Assembly: GCF_022568775.1 (NCBI RefSeq)
Contig: NZ_JAKZHW010000002.1
Location: forward strand, 62,001-126,000
Origin: Sphingomonas telluris
Lineage (GTDB): Bacteria; Pseudomonadota; Alphaproteobacteria; Sphingomonadales; Sphingomonadaceae
Length of the DNA stretch: 64,000 nt
Direction of reading: 5' to 3'
Under the pieces are notes generated by a model. That model worked only from the letters and a program-made list of their open reading frames with translations. It did not search any database and had not been told where the DNA came from. The translations under genes were made by a program, and so were the position numbers. The stretch's first letter is position 1. Each line of letters starts with the position of its first letter. Of the stretch, positions 45,874 through 54,293 are shown one piece after another.

Positions 45874-47133
45874 ATGCTTGGACTGGACTTCATCAGGGCG
45901 AACCGGGCGGCGGTCGAGAAGGCGATCGCCGATAAAGGCGTGACGCTCGACCTCGACAATCTGCTCTCGCTCGACAGTGAGGTGCGCGCTCTCAAGACCG
46001 AGATCGAGGCGCTCAGGGCCGAACGCAACGCGATCAGCGCCCGCTTCAAGAGCGTCCCTCCGGAAGAGCGCGCGGAGCTTGGGCGGCGGGCCAAGGAAGC
46101 GGGCGCCCGTGCAGGTGAGCTCGAGAACGCCCTCGCCGAGAAGCAGGCGCTGCTCACCGAGCTGCAGATGCGCGTTCCGAACATTCCGTGGAAAGGCGCC
46201 CCCGTCGGGCCCGACGAGACCTTCAACACGGTCATCCGCAGAGAGGGCGAGCCGCCCAAGTTCGACTTCGAGCCGCTGGACCATGTCGCGCTGATCGAGA
46301 AGAACGATTGGGCGGAGCTCGGCCGGATCGTCCAGGTTTCGGGCAGCCGCACCTATTGCCTCAAGGGCCGCCTCGCTTTGCTTGAGCTGAAGCTGATGGG
46401 CTGGGCGCTGCAGCAGATCGCCGATGCCGGATTCACCGCGATAAGCGTTCCGGCGATCGCCCGCGAGCAGGCCTTTATCAACCAGGGGCAGTTCCCGGGT
46501 CATGTCGAGGAAACTTACGCGCTTCCCAACGACGACCTTTATCTTGCCGGGACTGCCGAGGTGGCACTGACCTCGCTCCATTCGGGCGAAATCCTGGAAG
46601 GCGACAAGCTGCCGATCCTCTACGCCGGAATCTCGCCGTGCTTCCGCAGGGAGGCCGGCAGCGCGGGCAAGGACGTCCGCGGGCTGCTGCGCGTCCACCA
46701 GTTCTTCAAGGTCGAGCAATATGTGATTTGCGAGGCCGACGACGCTCAGTCTGCCGAGTGGCATGCAAAGCTGCTCCAGCTGGCGGAGAGCCTGCTCAAG
46801 GCGCTCGAAATTCCCTACCAGGTGATCGAGACCTCGACCGGGGACATGGGTCTCGGCAAGTTCCGGATGAACGACATCGAGAGCTGGGTGCCGAGCCTCG
46901 GCAAGTATCGCGAGACGCACAGCTGCTCGACGCTGCACGACTGGCAGGCGCGCCGGGCGAACCTCCGCTACCGCGGCAGCGACGGGAGGGTGCGGTTCGC
47001 GCACACGCTGAACAACACGGCGCTGGCCTCTCCGCGTATCCTCGTGCCGCTGCTGGAGAACCACCAGACTGCCGACGGCCGTGTGAAGCTCCCGCCGGTG
47101 CTGCAGGAGTTGATGGGGGGCGAGTTCCTCTGA
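45874..47133 (+). CDS. serS: Seryl-tRNA synthetase
   Basis: 419 residues. The N-terminal two-helix coiled-coil arm (about 30-100) binds the tRNA-Ser long variable arm. The class II core shows motif 2 at CFRREAGSAGKDVRGLLRVH and motif 3 in LNNTALASPRILVPLLENHQ, with ELTSLH-type and TAEVALTS serine-site segments. Start ATG 45874 (MLGLDFIRANRAAVEKAI) fits the family. The end overlaps or abuts a hydrolase gene in the -1 frame. Confidence 0.97.
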   Translation: MLGLDFIRANRAAVEKAIADKGVTLDLDNLLSLDSEVRALKTEIEALRAERNAISARFKSVPPEERAELGRRAKEAGARAGELENALAEKQALLTELQMRVPNIPWKGAPVGPDETFNTVIRREGEPPKFDFEPLDHVALIEKNDWAELGRIVQVSGSRTYCLKGRLALLELKLMGWALQQIADAGFTAISVPAIAREQAFINQGQFPGHVEETYALPNDDLYLAGTAEVALTSLHSGEILEGDKLPILYAGISPCFRREAGSAGKDVRGLLRVHQFFKVEQYVICEADDAQSAEWHAKLLQLAESLLKALEIPYQVIETSTGDMGLGKFRMNDIESWVPSLGKYRETHSCSTLHDWQARRANLRYRGSDGRVRFAHTLNNTALASPRILVPLLENHQTADGRVKLPPVLQELMGGEFL

Positions 47134-47831
47134 GTGCGGCGTTCGAGGGTGACGACCGGCCGCCTCCCGCGTGGCGCCGGTTCTACGAGGGCGCGTCGCT
47201 ATTCGCGCGGTTTTGGCATGGTTTCGGTCACCTTCGGCCGCGTGGCCCGGAGGATGGTCCGCCGGCACTTGTCATTCCCGGTTTCATCGCGACGGACCGG
47301 ACGACCCTGGCCCTTCGCCGCGCGCTGGCCGAGGCAGGATGGCGCGTGCACGGATGGGAACTCGGGTGGAACAAGGGCGCTCGGGCCGATACGTTAGAGC
47401 GGCTGAAGGCGCGGCTGGATGCCATTTCGAAGGATCGGCCTATCCTTCTTGTCGGTTGGAGCCTTGGCGGCCTGTTTGCGCGCGAGCTTGCGCGAGTGGC
47501 GCCTGACCGTGTGCGAGCGGTCGTGACCCTCGGCTCTCCTTTCTCGGGCGACCCACGGCAAAACAACGTCTGGCGGCTCTACGAGCGGGTTGCGGGACAT
47601 AGTGTCGTCAATCCGCCGCTTCCCCGCATCACGGACAAGCCAGCAGTGCCACACCTGGCGTTCTGGTCTCGCGGAGACGGCATTGTCGCGCCTCGTTCGG
47701 CCCGCGGCCTGGATCACGAACGAGATGAAGCTGTGGAGTTACGATGCACGCACATGGGTTTCGGCGTGTCGGTCCGGACCGTCCGGACGGTGGTGCACGA
47801 AATCGACAGGTTTCTGAAAAATCACGCTTAA
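47130..47831 (+). CDS. Alpha/beta hydrolase, first of a tandem pair, with a non-standard start
   Basis: About 233 residues. Hydrolase core: VIPGFIATDRTTLALRRAL with GWRVHGWELG (oxyanion region), nucleophile elbow LVGWSLGGLFARELA (Ser in GWSLG) and LAFWSRGDGIVAP with the acid; the His is probably in CTHMGFG. In this frame no ATG, GTG or TTG exists between the serS coding region and the conserved domain. The best candidate is CTG at 47130, overlapping the serS stop (CTGA) with GGGGGG about 10 nt upstream. A -1 shift on that G-run, giving a SerS fusion, is the alternative. About 45 percent similar by eye to the next gene. Confidence 0.75.
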   Translation: MSAAFEGDDRPPPAWRRFYEGASLFARFWHGFGHLRPRGPEDGPPALVIPGFIATDRTTLALRRALAEAGWRVHGWELGWNKGARADTLERLKARLDAISKDRPILLVGWSLGGLFARELARVAPDRVRAVVTLGSPFSGDPRQNNVWRLYERVAGHSVVNPPLPRITDKPAVPHLAFWSRGDGIVAPRSARGLDHERDEAVELRCTHMGFGVSVRTVRTVVHEIDRFLKNHA

Positions 47832-47879
47832 TTCACGAAACTTATTGTTTCGGAAACGGAAAGACCCAATCTTCGGGTC

Positions 47880-48704
47880 ATGAAAGTCGCGCGTACGATT
47901 GCCGCCGCAGTTGCCGGTGAAGTTCATCCGGACGACCTTGCGCCGCCGGGCTGGCACCGGCTGCGCGAGATCGCGTGGCACATCCCAAGGCTTCTGGCGG
48001 GACTTGGCCCCGTCGGCCCCCGAGGCCCGGAGGACGGGCCGCCGGCGCTCGTCCTTCCAGGCTTCCTGGCCGGCGACCGGACGACGATGGACATCCGTCG
48101 TGCGTTGGCGCGAGCGGGCTGGCGCGTTCACCCGTGGAACCTCGGAACCAACCGGGGCGCGAAGCCCGACACGCTGAAGCTGCTCGGCAAGCGGCTGGAC
48201 GAAATTTACGACGGACGTCCGATCCTGCTCGTGGGGTGGAGCCTGGGCGGCATGTTCGCACGCGAGCTTGCGCATGCGCATCCCGACAAGGTGCGCGCGG
48301 TGGTCACGTTATGCTCGCCTTTTTCCGGCGACTTGAAGAACAACACGAACGTGCGCGAGCTCTACGAGCGGATCGCCGGGCACGACGTCAATGAGCCGCC
48401 GTTCGCGCGCGGGATCGGCAAGCCGCCGGTCCCGACTTTGGCCTTCTGGTCGCGGCGGGACGGCATCGTCGCGCCGAGTGCAGCGCGTGGTCGTGAGGGC
48501 GAGATCGACCATGCGGTGGAGCTCGATACCTATCACACCGGCGTGGTGCTCTGGCGCCCGGCGCTGACGAGGATCGTGAACGAGATTGCGACCTTCATCG
48601 GCAAGATGGAAGGACGGCCGATCGAGCTTCGGCCGAGGGAGTCCGGTGCTCCGGATTCGGCCGGTTTCAAAACGGCTTGGGCGCGTCTCGATTCGCGCAA
48701 TTGA
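47880..48704 (+). CDS. Alpha/beta hydrolase, second of a tandem pair
   Basis: 274 residues, no signal peptide. Same architecture as the preceding gene: GPRGPEDGPPALVLPGFLAG, GWRVHPWNLGTNRGAKPD, nucleophile elbow LVGWSLGGMFARELAHAHP, SPFSGD and FWSRRDGIVAP, with the catalytic His probably in ELDTYHTG. Substrate unknown; lipase/esterase-like. The two genes probably arose by duplication. It starts 48 nt after the previous stop and may share the serS transcript. Confidence 0.85.
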   Translation: MKVARTIAAAVAGEVHPDDLAPPGWHRLREIAWHIPRLLAGLGPVGPRGPEDGPPALVLPGFLAGDRTTMDIRRALARAGWRVHPWNLGTNRGAKPDTLKLLGKRLDEIYDGRPILLVGWSLGGMFARELAHAHPDKVRAVVTLCSPFSGDLKNNTNVRELYERIAGHDVNEPPFARGIGKPPVPTLAFWSRRDGIVAPSAARGREGEIDHAVELDTYHTGVVLWRPALTRIVNEIATFIGKMEGRPIELRPRESGAPDSAGFKTAWARLDSRN

Positions 48705-48730
48705 CTCTGTGACCCGACTCACGAGATAAA

Positions 48731-48745
48731 GAACAAAAGCAGAAC
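48731..48745 (+). promoter_or_regulatory. LexA (SOS) box, alphaproteobacterial type
   Basis: Perfect GAAC-N7-GAAC direct repeat, the consensus LexA operator of alphaproteobacteria, ending 9 nt before the imuA GTG start. It predicts LexA repression and DNA-damage induction of imuA-imuB-dnaE2. Confidence 0.85.
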
Positions 48746-48754
48746 AGAAGCGTT

Positions 48755-49474
48755 GTGAGTCGTGTGGCGAAAGGCTTGTCCCTCGTCGCCGGCGACGGAA
48801 GTCGTGCGGCCAAATCCCCCGCGTCCGGATCCCCGCCGGACGCGCCCCTGCCGGGTGCGCGCTGGCATTTGCCGGCGCCGCCCGGCCCCACCTTGTCCGA
48901 ACTGTTCGCGGGTTCGCCGCGCGATGCCGGCTGGACGAATTTCCTGCTGGCCCAGGCCGACCGCGGCAAGCCCCTGCTGTGGATCCAGGACCGCATGGCG
49001 ATCCTCGAAAGCGGGCGGATTTATCCCCCGGGGCTTGGACGCGGCGAGCTCATCCACGTCGAAGCGCGCGATGCCCGTGCAGCCCTCTGGGCGATGGAAG
49101 AAGGCGTAAGATGCTCCGGCCTAGCCGCAGTCATCGGCGAGTTGTGGGGCGACCCGCAGGCGCTCGACTTCACCGCCACGCGGCGGCTTGCGGTCGCGGC
49201 CGAGCGGTCGGGCGTGCCGTGCTGGCTGGTGCGTCTGGGCGGCACCGCGAACCTCAGCGGAGCGCGCATGCGCTGGCGCATCGCGAGTGGCCCGAGCCTC
49301 GCCAATCCGTTCGATCCGCGCGCTCCCGGGATCTCCGCCTGGGATGCGGAGCTGTTCCGCGCTCGGGGACATCAGCCCGGCCGCTGGAGCATCGCACATG
49401 AGGCGGGTGCTTTCCGTCTGGTTGCCGCACCTGGCAGTGGAGCGCTGGAGCAAGTCGAGCGACTTCGGGCCTGA
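48755..49474 (+). CDS. imuA: ImuA family protein, translesion mutasome component
   Basis: 239 residues. RecA/SulA-like fold: LSELFAGSPRDAGWTNFLLA, PLLWIQDRMAILESGRIYPP, LIHVEARDARAALWAMEEGV and WLVRLGGTANLSGARMRWRI are typical ImuA segments. ImuA works with ImuB and DnaE2 in SOS-induced error-prone repair. GTG start 48755 follows the LexA box directly. The 3' end overlaps imuB by 77 nt. Confidence 0.9.
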   Translation: MSRVAKGLSLVAGDGSRAAKSPASGSPPDAPLPGARWHLPAPPGPTLSELFAGSPRDAGWTNFLLAQADRGKPLLWIQDRMAILESGRIYPPGLGRGELIHVEARDARAALWAMEEGVRCSGLAAVIGELWGDPQALDFTATRRLAVAAERSGVPCWLVRLGGTANLSGARMRWRIASGPSLANPFDPRAPGISAWDAELFRARGHQPGRWSIAHEAGAFRLVAAPGSGALEQVERLRA

Positions 49475-50906
49475 CGATCCGGTCGTCCTGACCGTCGAGG
49501 GCACGCACGGTCCAATCATCCATGCCGTGACCCGGGCGGCCGCCGAGCGGGGTGCGCGAGCCGGTACGCGGCTGACCGATGCGCGGGCGCTCGACCCGGC
49601 GCTGGTGGCGGTTCCGGCCGACCCTGCGGGCGATGCGGCGCTGATCGAGCGGCTGGCGCGCTGGGCCGGGCGCTGGTCGCCTCTCGTCGAAGTGGACGGC
49701 ACGTATGCGCTGCGTCTGGACGTCACCGGCGTCGCGCATCTCTTTGGCGGCGAGTGGGAGCTGGTGGCGGACGTTCAGACGAAGTTCGCCGTCGCCGGGC
49801 TGTCGACGCGGATGGCAATGGCGCCGACCGCTGCAGCCGCCTGGGCGCTGGCGCATTACGGCAATGCCCCTGCGACCGTCTGCGGCAAGGATGCGGGCGC
49901 GAAGCTGGCGGACCTGCCGGTCGCGGCACTGCGGCTTCCACCCGAGGCGACGCGGACGCTCGAACGGCTGGGCCTCAAGACGATCGGCACGCTGGCCGGG
50001 ATCGAGCGCCGCTCGCTCGCGCGCCGGTTCCGCGATGCCGACAATCCCGTCGATGCGCTCGACCGCGCGCTGGGGCGCAAGCCGGAGCCGCTGACCCCCG
50101 TCCGCGCCGACCGGCCGCCGCGAGCCATGCTCAAGCTGGAGGAGCCGGCGACGCATCCCGAAGCGCCGAGCCAGGCGCTGGAACGCCTCATCCCCGACCT
50201 CGTCCGCCAGCTTGAGAAACGCCATCTCGGCGCCCGGCGGATTTCCATCATCGGCTTTCGCGTCGACGGCAGCATCGCCGTGGCGTCGGTCGCGACCGCC
50301 ATTCCCAGCCGCGAGCCGAAGCATCTCCAGCGCCTCATCGCCGACAAGGCGGCCGCGCTCGATCCAGGCTTCGGTTTCGACGCCTTCGCGCTGCAGGCGG
50401 ATTGGGCGGAAAGCCTCGCTTCCGCGCAGGACAGCCTGGTCGAGGAGCCGTCCGGCGAACGCGAGGTCGCGCGGCTGGTGGACCGGCTCAGCGTGAAGCT
50501 CGGCCCCGAAAAGGTGCGGCGGCCGCAGCCGGTCGAAAGCCATCTGCCGGAGCGGGCGAGCGGCTGGCGGCCGGCATTGGAGAAAGTCGACCCCACCGCG
50601 CTTCCGGCAGCGCAGAGGCCGCAGCGCCTGCTCGACCGGCCCGAAGCCATCGACGTCATCTACGCCACGCCCGAAGGCATGCCGCGCCGTTTTGTCTGGC
50701 GTCGTGCCGTCCACGACATCGCGCGCGTCGAAGGGCCGGAGCGGATCGCCCCCGAATGGTGGCGCGAGCGGTCGACCGCACGCCTTCGCGATTATTACCG
50801 CGTCGAGGACCAGACCGGCTGTCGCTACTGGATCTACCGCGAAGGGCTGGTCGGCGACGGTCGAGGCGGGCTGCCCGCCTGGTATATGCATGGGCTTTTC
50901 GGCTGA
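49398..50906 (+). CDS. imuB: ImuB, Y-family polymerase-like hub protein
   Basis: 502 residues. The opening MRRVLSVWLPHLAVERW is characteristic. It keeps the Y-family fold (AVTRAAAERGARAGTRLTDA, VAGLSTRMAMAPTAAAAWAL, LERLGLKTIGTLAGI) but lacks the usual acidic catalytic pair at its N-terminus, as expected: ImuB is catalytically inactive and connects DnaE2 to the beta clamp. The C-terminal domain has WWRERSTARLRDYYRVEDQT. Overlaps imuA, and its stop overlaps the dnaE2 start (TGATG). Confidence 0.93.
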   Translation: MRRVLSVWLPHLAVERWSKSSDFGPDDPVVLTVEGTHGPIIHAVTRAAAERGARAGTRLTDARALDPALVAVPADPAGDAALIERLARWAGRWSPLVEVDGTYALRLDVTGVAHLFGGEWELVADVQTKFAVAGLSTRMAMAPTAAAAWALAHYGNAPATVCGKDAGAKLADLPVAALRLPPEATRTLERLGLKTIGTLAGIERRSLARRFRDADNPVDALDRALGRKPEPLTPVRADRPPRAMLKLEEPATHPEAPSQALERLIPDLVRQLEKRHLGARRISIIGFRVDGSIAVASVATAIPSREPKHLQRLIADKAAALDPGFGFDAFALQADWAESLASAQDSLVEEPSGEREVARLVDRLSVKLGPEKVRRPQPVESHLPERASGWRPALEKVDPTALPAAQRPQRLLDRPEAIDVIYATPEGMPRRFVWRRAVHDIARVEGPERIAPEWWRERSTARLRDYYRVEDQTGCRYWIYREGLVGDGRGGLPAWYMHGLFG

Positions 50907-53900
50907 TGCCGGAGCAGGAAGGCTTTTCCCGGCTGCGGCTGGTCCGCAATGACGACATGCCCCCGGCGCCGGTCGAGAAGGCGCCCTATGTCGAGCTTGG
51001 CGTCGCGACGCCTTTCTCCTTCCTGCGCGGCGCGTCCGACGCCATCGAGCTGACGCTGGCGGCACTACGGCTTGGCTACGACGCCATCGGGGTCGCCGAC
51101 CGCAACACCTTGTCGGGCGTCGTCAGGATGCACAGCGCGTGTGAGGGCGCGGGTCTCAAGCCTCTGATCGGCTGCCGCCTCGACCTCACGGATGCGCCGA
51201 GTCTGCTCGCCTATCCGATCGACCGCGACGGCTATGGACGGCTGTCGCGGCTGCTCAGCCTGGGCAAGATGCGCGCCGAGAAAGGCGAGTGCGAATTAAC
51301 CCTCGCCGACGTGGCCGGGCATTCGGAAGGCATCGCCTTCATCGCCTGGCCGCCCGACGATCTCGATGATTTCGAACAGGAATTGCCGAGGCTTCGCGAC
51401 GCATTGACGTCACTGCGTCACGTTGCGGCGAGCTGGCTCTACCGCGGCGATGACAGCGCTCGGATCGAGCGGCTGGACCGCATCGCGAGACGCCACGGCT
51501 GCACGACCCTGGCGACCAACGACGTCCACTATCACGCGCCCGACCGCCGGCCGCTGCAGGATGTGATGAGCTGCATCCGCGAGAAGGTGACGCTGACGAC
51601 GGCGGGCTATCTGCTCAATCCCAATGCCGAGCGGCACTTGAAATCGCCTGAAGAGATGGCGCGGCTGTTCGCCCGCTGGCCGCACGCGATCGAGGCGACG
51701 CGGGAGTTCGCGGACGCGCTGGACTTCAGCCTCAACGAGCTGCGCTACGAATATCCGAAGGAGACGGTGCCGGAGAACCGGACTCCGCAGCAGCACCTCG
51801 AGCATCTGACATGGGAAGGCGCGCACAACCGCTGGAGCAAGCGCATCCCCTACAAGGTGCTGACCCAGCTCAACCACGAGCTGAAGCTGATCGAGAAGCT
51901 CGACTTCGCGCGCTACTTCCTGACCGTCCACGACATCGTTGCCTTCGCGCGCGGGCTCGATCCGCCGATCCTGTGCCAGGGACGCGGGTCGGCGGCGAAC
52001 AGCGCCGTCTGCTATTGCCTCGGCATTACCGCGGTGGACCCGGCGACCAGCGACCTCCTGTTCGAGCGCTTCATTTCGGAGGAGCGACGCGAACCGCCCG
52101 ACATCGACGTCGATTTCGAGCACGAGCGGCGCGAGGAGGTGATCCAGCACATCTACGAGAAGTATGGCCGCGACCGCGCCGGGATCGCCGCGACCGTGAT
52201 CCACTACAGGCCGCGCTCGGCCGTGCGCGAAGTCGGCAAGGTGATGGGCCTCTCCGAGGACGTCTGCGCCGCCATCGCATCCAATTACTGGGGCAGCATG
52301 GAGGCGGAGGTTGCGGAGGAGCGCGCGAAAGATGCCGGGCTCGACCTCAACGATCCGCACCTGAAGCGGACGATGATGCTGGCCAAGCAACTGATCGGCA
52401 TGCCGCGCCATTTGTCGCAGCATGTCGGCGGTTTCATCCTGACGGAGCGGCCGCTGACCGAGACCGTGCCGATCGGCAATGGCGCGATGGAGGACCGCAC
52501 CTTCATCGAATGGGACAAGGACGACATCGAGGAGCTCGGCATCCTCAAAATCGACGTGCTCGCGCTCGGCATGCTGACCTGCATCCGCAAATGCTTCGAC
52601 CTGATTGCACAGCACCACGGCGAACGCTGGGAGCTGGCGACGATCCCGCAGGAAGTGCCGGGCGTCTACGACATGCTGTGCAAGGGGGATTCGCTCGGCG
52701 TGTTCCAGGTCGAGAGCCGCGCGCAGATGAACATGCTTCCGCGCCTCAAGCCGCGGAAGTTCTACGATCTGGTCATCGAAGTCGCGATCGTCCGGCCGGG
52801 ACCGATCCAGGGCGACATGGTTCATCCCTATCTGAAGCGGCGGTCGGGCAAGGAGCCGGTAACCTTCCCCTGCCCCGATCCCGCCCATGGCGAACCGGAC
52901 GAGCTGGAGAAGATCCTGGGACGGACGCTCGGCGTTCCGATCTTCCAGGAGCAAGCGATGAAGATCGCGCTCGATGCGGCGAAGTTCGCGTCGGAAGAAG
53001 CGAACCAGCTGCGCAAGGCGATGGCGACGTTCCGCAGCCGCGGGAACATCGAGGTGCTTCAGGACAAGATGGTCGGTCGGATGGTAGAGCGCGGCTACGA
53101 TCCCGACTTCGCCCAGCGCTGCTTCGACCAGATCAAGGGCTTCGGCGAATATGGCTTCCCCGAAAGCCATGCCGCCAGCTTCGCGCACCTCGTCTACGTT
53201 TCGAGCTGGCTGCGATGGAAATATCCGGCGGCGTTCGCCTGCGGCCTCCTGAACTCACAGCCGATGGGTTTTTACGCGCCGGCGCAGATCGTCAGGGATG
53301 CGCGCGAGCACGGCGTCGAGGTCCGGTCAGTGGACGTGAACCACAGCGACTGGGACTGCACGCTGGAGGATGGCGCTCTTCGCCTCGGCTTGCGACAGGT
53401 CGAAGGGCTACACCGCGAGGCTGCGGACCGGCTCACGGCCGCAAAGCCTTACGCCGCAGTAGATGAGCTGCGCAGCCGCGGCCGCGTTCCCGTCCACGCG
53501 ATCCAGCGGCTCGCGGCGGCGGATGCGTTCCGGTCGATGGGCCTCGACCGGCGGCAGGCGCTATGGGACGCGCGGGCGCTCAAGCAGGCGCCGGACCTAC
53601 CCTTGTTCGTGGCCGCGGCGGAACGCGATGAGGGCGCCGAAGCGACCGTCGCCAAGCTCCCGGCCATGCCGCTCGCCGAGCATGTCGTGAACGACTACCA
53701 GACCATTCGCCTCAGCCTGAAGGCGCACCCGATGCAGTTCCTGCGCGAGCAATACGGCAGGCAGGGCTTCATCACCGCCGACAAGCTCAACGCCATTCGC
53801 GACGGCAAGCGCGTGTCGATGGCGGGACTGGTGCTTATCCGGCAGCGGCCCGGCAGCGCCAAGGGTGTGTGCTTCATCACGCTGGAGGACGAGACCGGCA

Positions 53901-54187
53901 TCGCCAACCTCGTCATCTGGCCCGACGTCTTCGACACCCAGCGCAAGATCGTCATGGGGGCGCGGCTGATGTGCGTGCACGGCATCATCCAGAAGGATGC
54001 CGAGGATGGGGTCATCCATGTCGTCGCGCGCAGGCTCGAAGACCACAGCCACATGCTGCGGCACTTGAGCGACGAGATGATGCCCTCCACGCTCAATCAG
54101 GGAGACGGCGCAGGAAGCTGGCGCCCTCCAGCCGCGACCCACCCTCGAGACGTACAAATCATTCCGAAATCACGAGATTTCCACTAA
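50906..54187 (+). CDS. dnaE2: Error-prone DNA polymerase DnaE2 (ImuC)
   Basis: 1093 residues. N-terminal PHP domain (YVELGVATPFSFLRGASDAI, GVADRNTLSGVVR). The palm has the catalytic aspartates in PDIDVDFEHERR near residue 397, with GRGSAANSAVCYCLGIT just before. Helix-hairpin-helix and OB-fold regions follow (VSMAGLVLIRQRPGSAKGVC). It ends near the OB fold without the tau-binding tail of replicative DnaE. Carries out translesion synthesis with ImuA and ImuB. ATG 50906 shares one base with the imuB stop; the longer open frame upstream lies inside imuB and is rejected. Confidence 0.95.
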   Translation: MPEQEGFSRLRLVRNDDMPPAPVEKAPYVELGVATPFSFLRGASDAIELTLAALRLGYDAIGVADRNTLSGVVRMHSACEGAGLKPLIGCRLDLTDAPSLLAYPIDRDGYGRLSRLLSLGKMRAEKGECELTLADVAGHSEGIAFIAWPPDDLDDFEQELPRLRDALTSLRHVAASWLYRGDDSARIERLDRIARRHGCTTLATNDVHYHAPDRRPLQDVMSCIREKVTLTTAGYLLNPNAERHLKSPEEMARLFARWPHAIEATREFADALDFSLNELRYEYPKETVPENRTPQQHLEHLTWEGAHNRWSKRIPYKVLTQLNHELKLIEKLDFARYFLTVHDIVAFARGLDPPILCQGRGSAANSAVCYCLGITAVDPATSDLLFERFISEERREPPDIDVDFEHERREEVIQHIYEKYGRDRAGIAATVIHYRPRSAVREVGKVMGLSEDVCAAIASNYWGSMEAEVAEERAKDAGLDLNDPHLKRTMMLAKQLIGMPRHLSQHVGGFILTERPLTETVPIGNGAMEDRTFIEWDKDDIEELGILKIDVLALGMLTCIRKCFDLIAQHHGERWELATIPQEVPGVYDMLCKGDSLGVFQVESRAQMNMLPRLKPRKFYDLVIEVAIVRPGPIQGDMVHPYLKRRSGKEPVTFPCPDPAHGEPDELEKILGRTLGVPIFQEQAMKIALDAAKFASEEANQLRKAMATFRSRGNIEVLQDKMVGRMVERGYDPDFAQRCFDQIKGFGEYGFPESHAASFAHLVYVSSWLRWKYPAAFACGLLNSQPMGFYAPAQIVRDAREHGVEVRSVDVNHSDWDCTLEDGALRLGLRQVEGLHREAADRLTAAKPYAAVDELRSRGRVPVHAIQRLAAADAFRSMGLDRRQALWDARALKQAPDLPLFVAAAERDEGAEATVAKLPAMPLAEHVVNDYQTIRLSLKAHPMQFLREQYGRQGFITADKLNAIRDGKRVSMAGLVLIRQRPGSAKGVCFITLEDETGIANLVIWPDVFDTQRKIVMGARLMCVHGIIQKDAEDGVIHVVARRLEDHSHMLRHLSDEMMPSTLNQGDGAGSWRPPAATHPRDVQIIPKSRDFH

Positions 54188-54293
54188 CTTTTATCAGTTC
54201 GTCTTCGAAACAAAGATTGACTCACTGCCGTTCGCCGATCAATTCCCGCTGCCACGACGCCGGCTCTCGTGCGTGTATCGGAGTTAATCCCCA

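Noticed and set aside
45829..47268. Minus-strand frame of 479 codons
   Set aside because: Antisense to serS, which is certain.
47134..47397. GTG start directly after the serS stop for the hydrolase
   Set aside because: It is in a different frame from the conserved hydrolase domain.
51410..53188. Minus-strand frame of 592 codons
   Set aside because: Antisense shadow of dnaE2.
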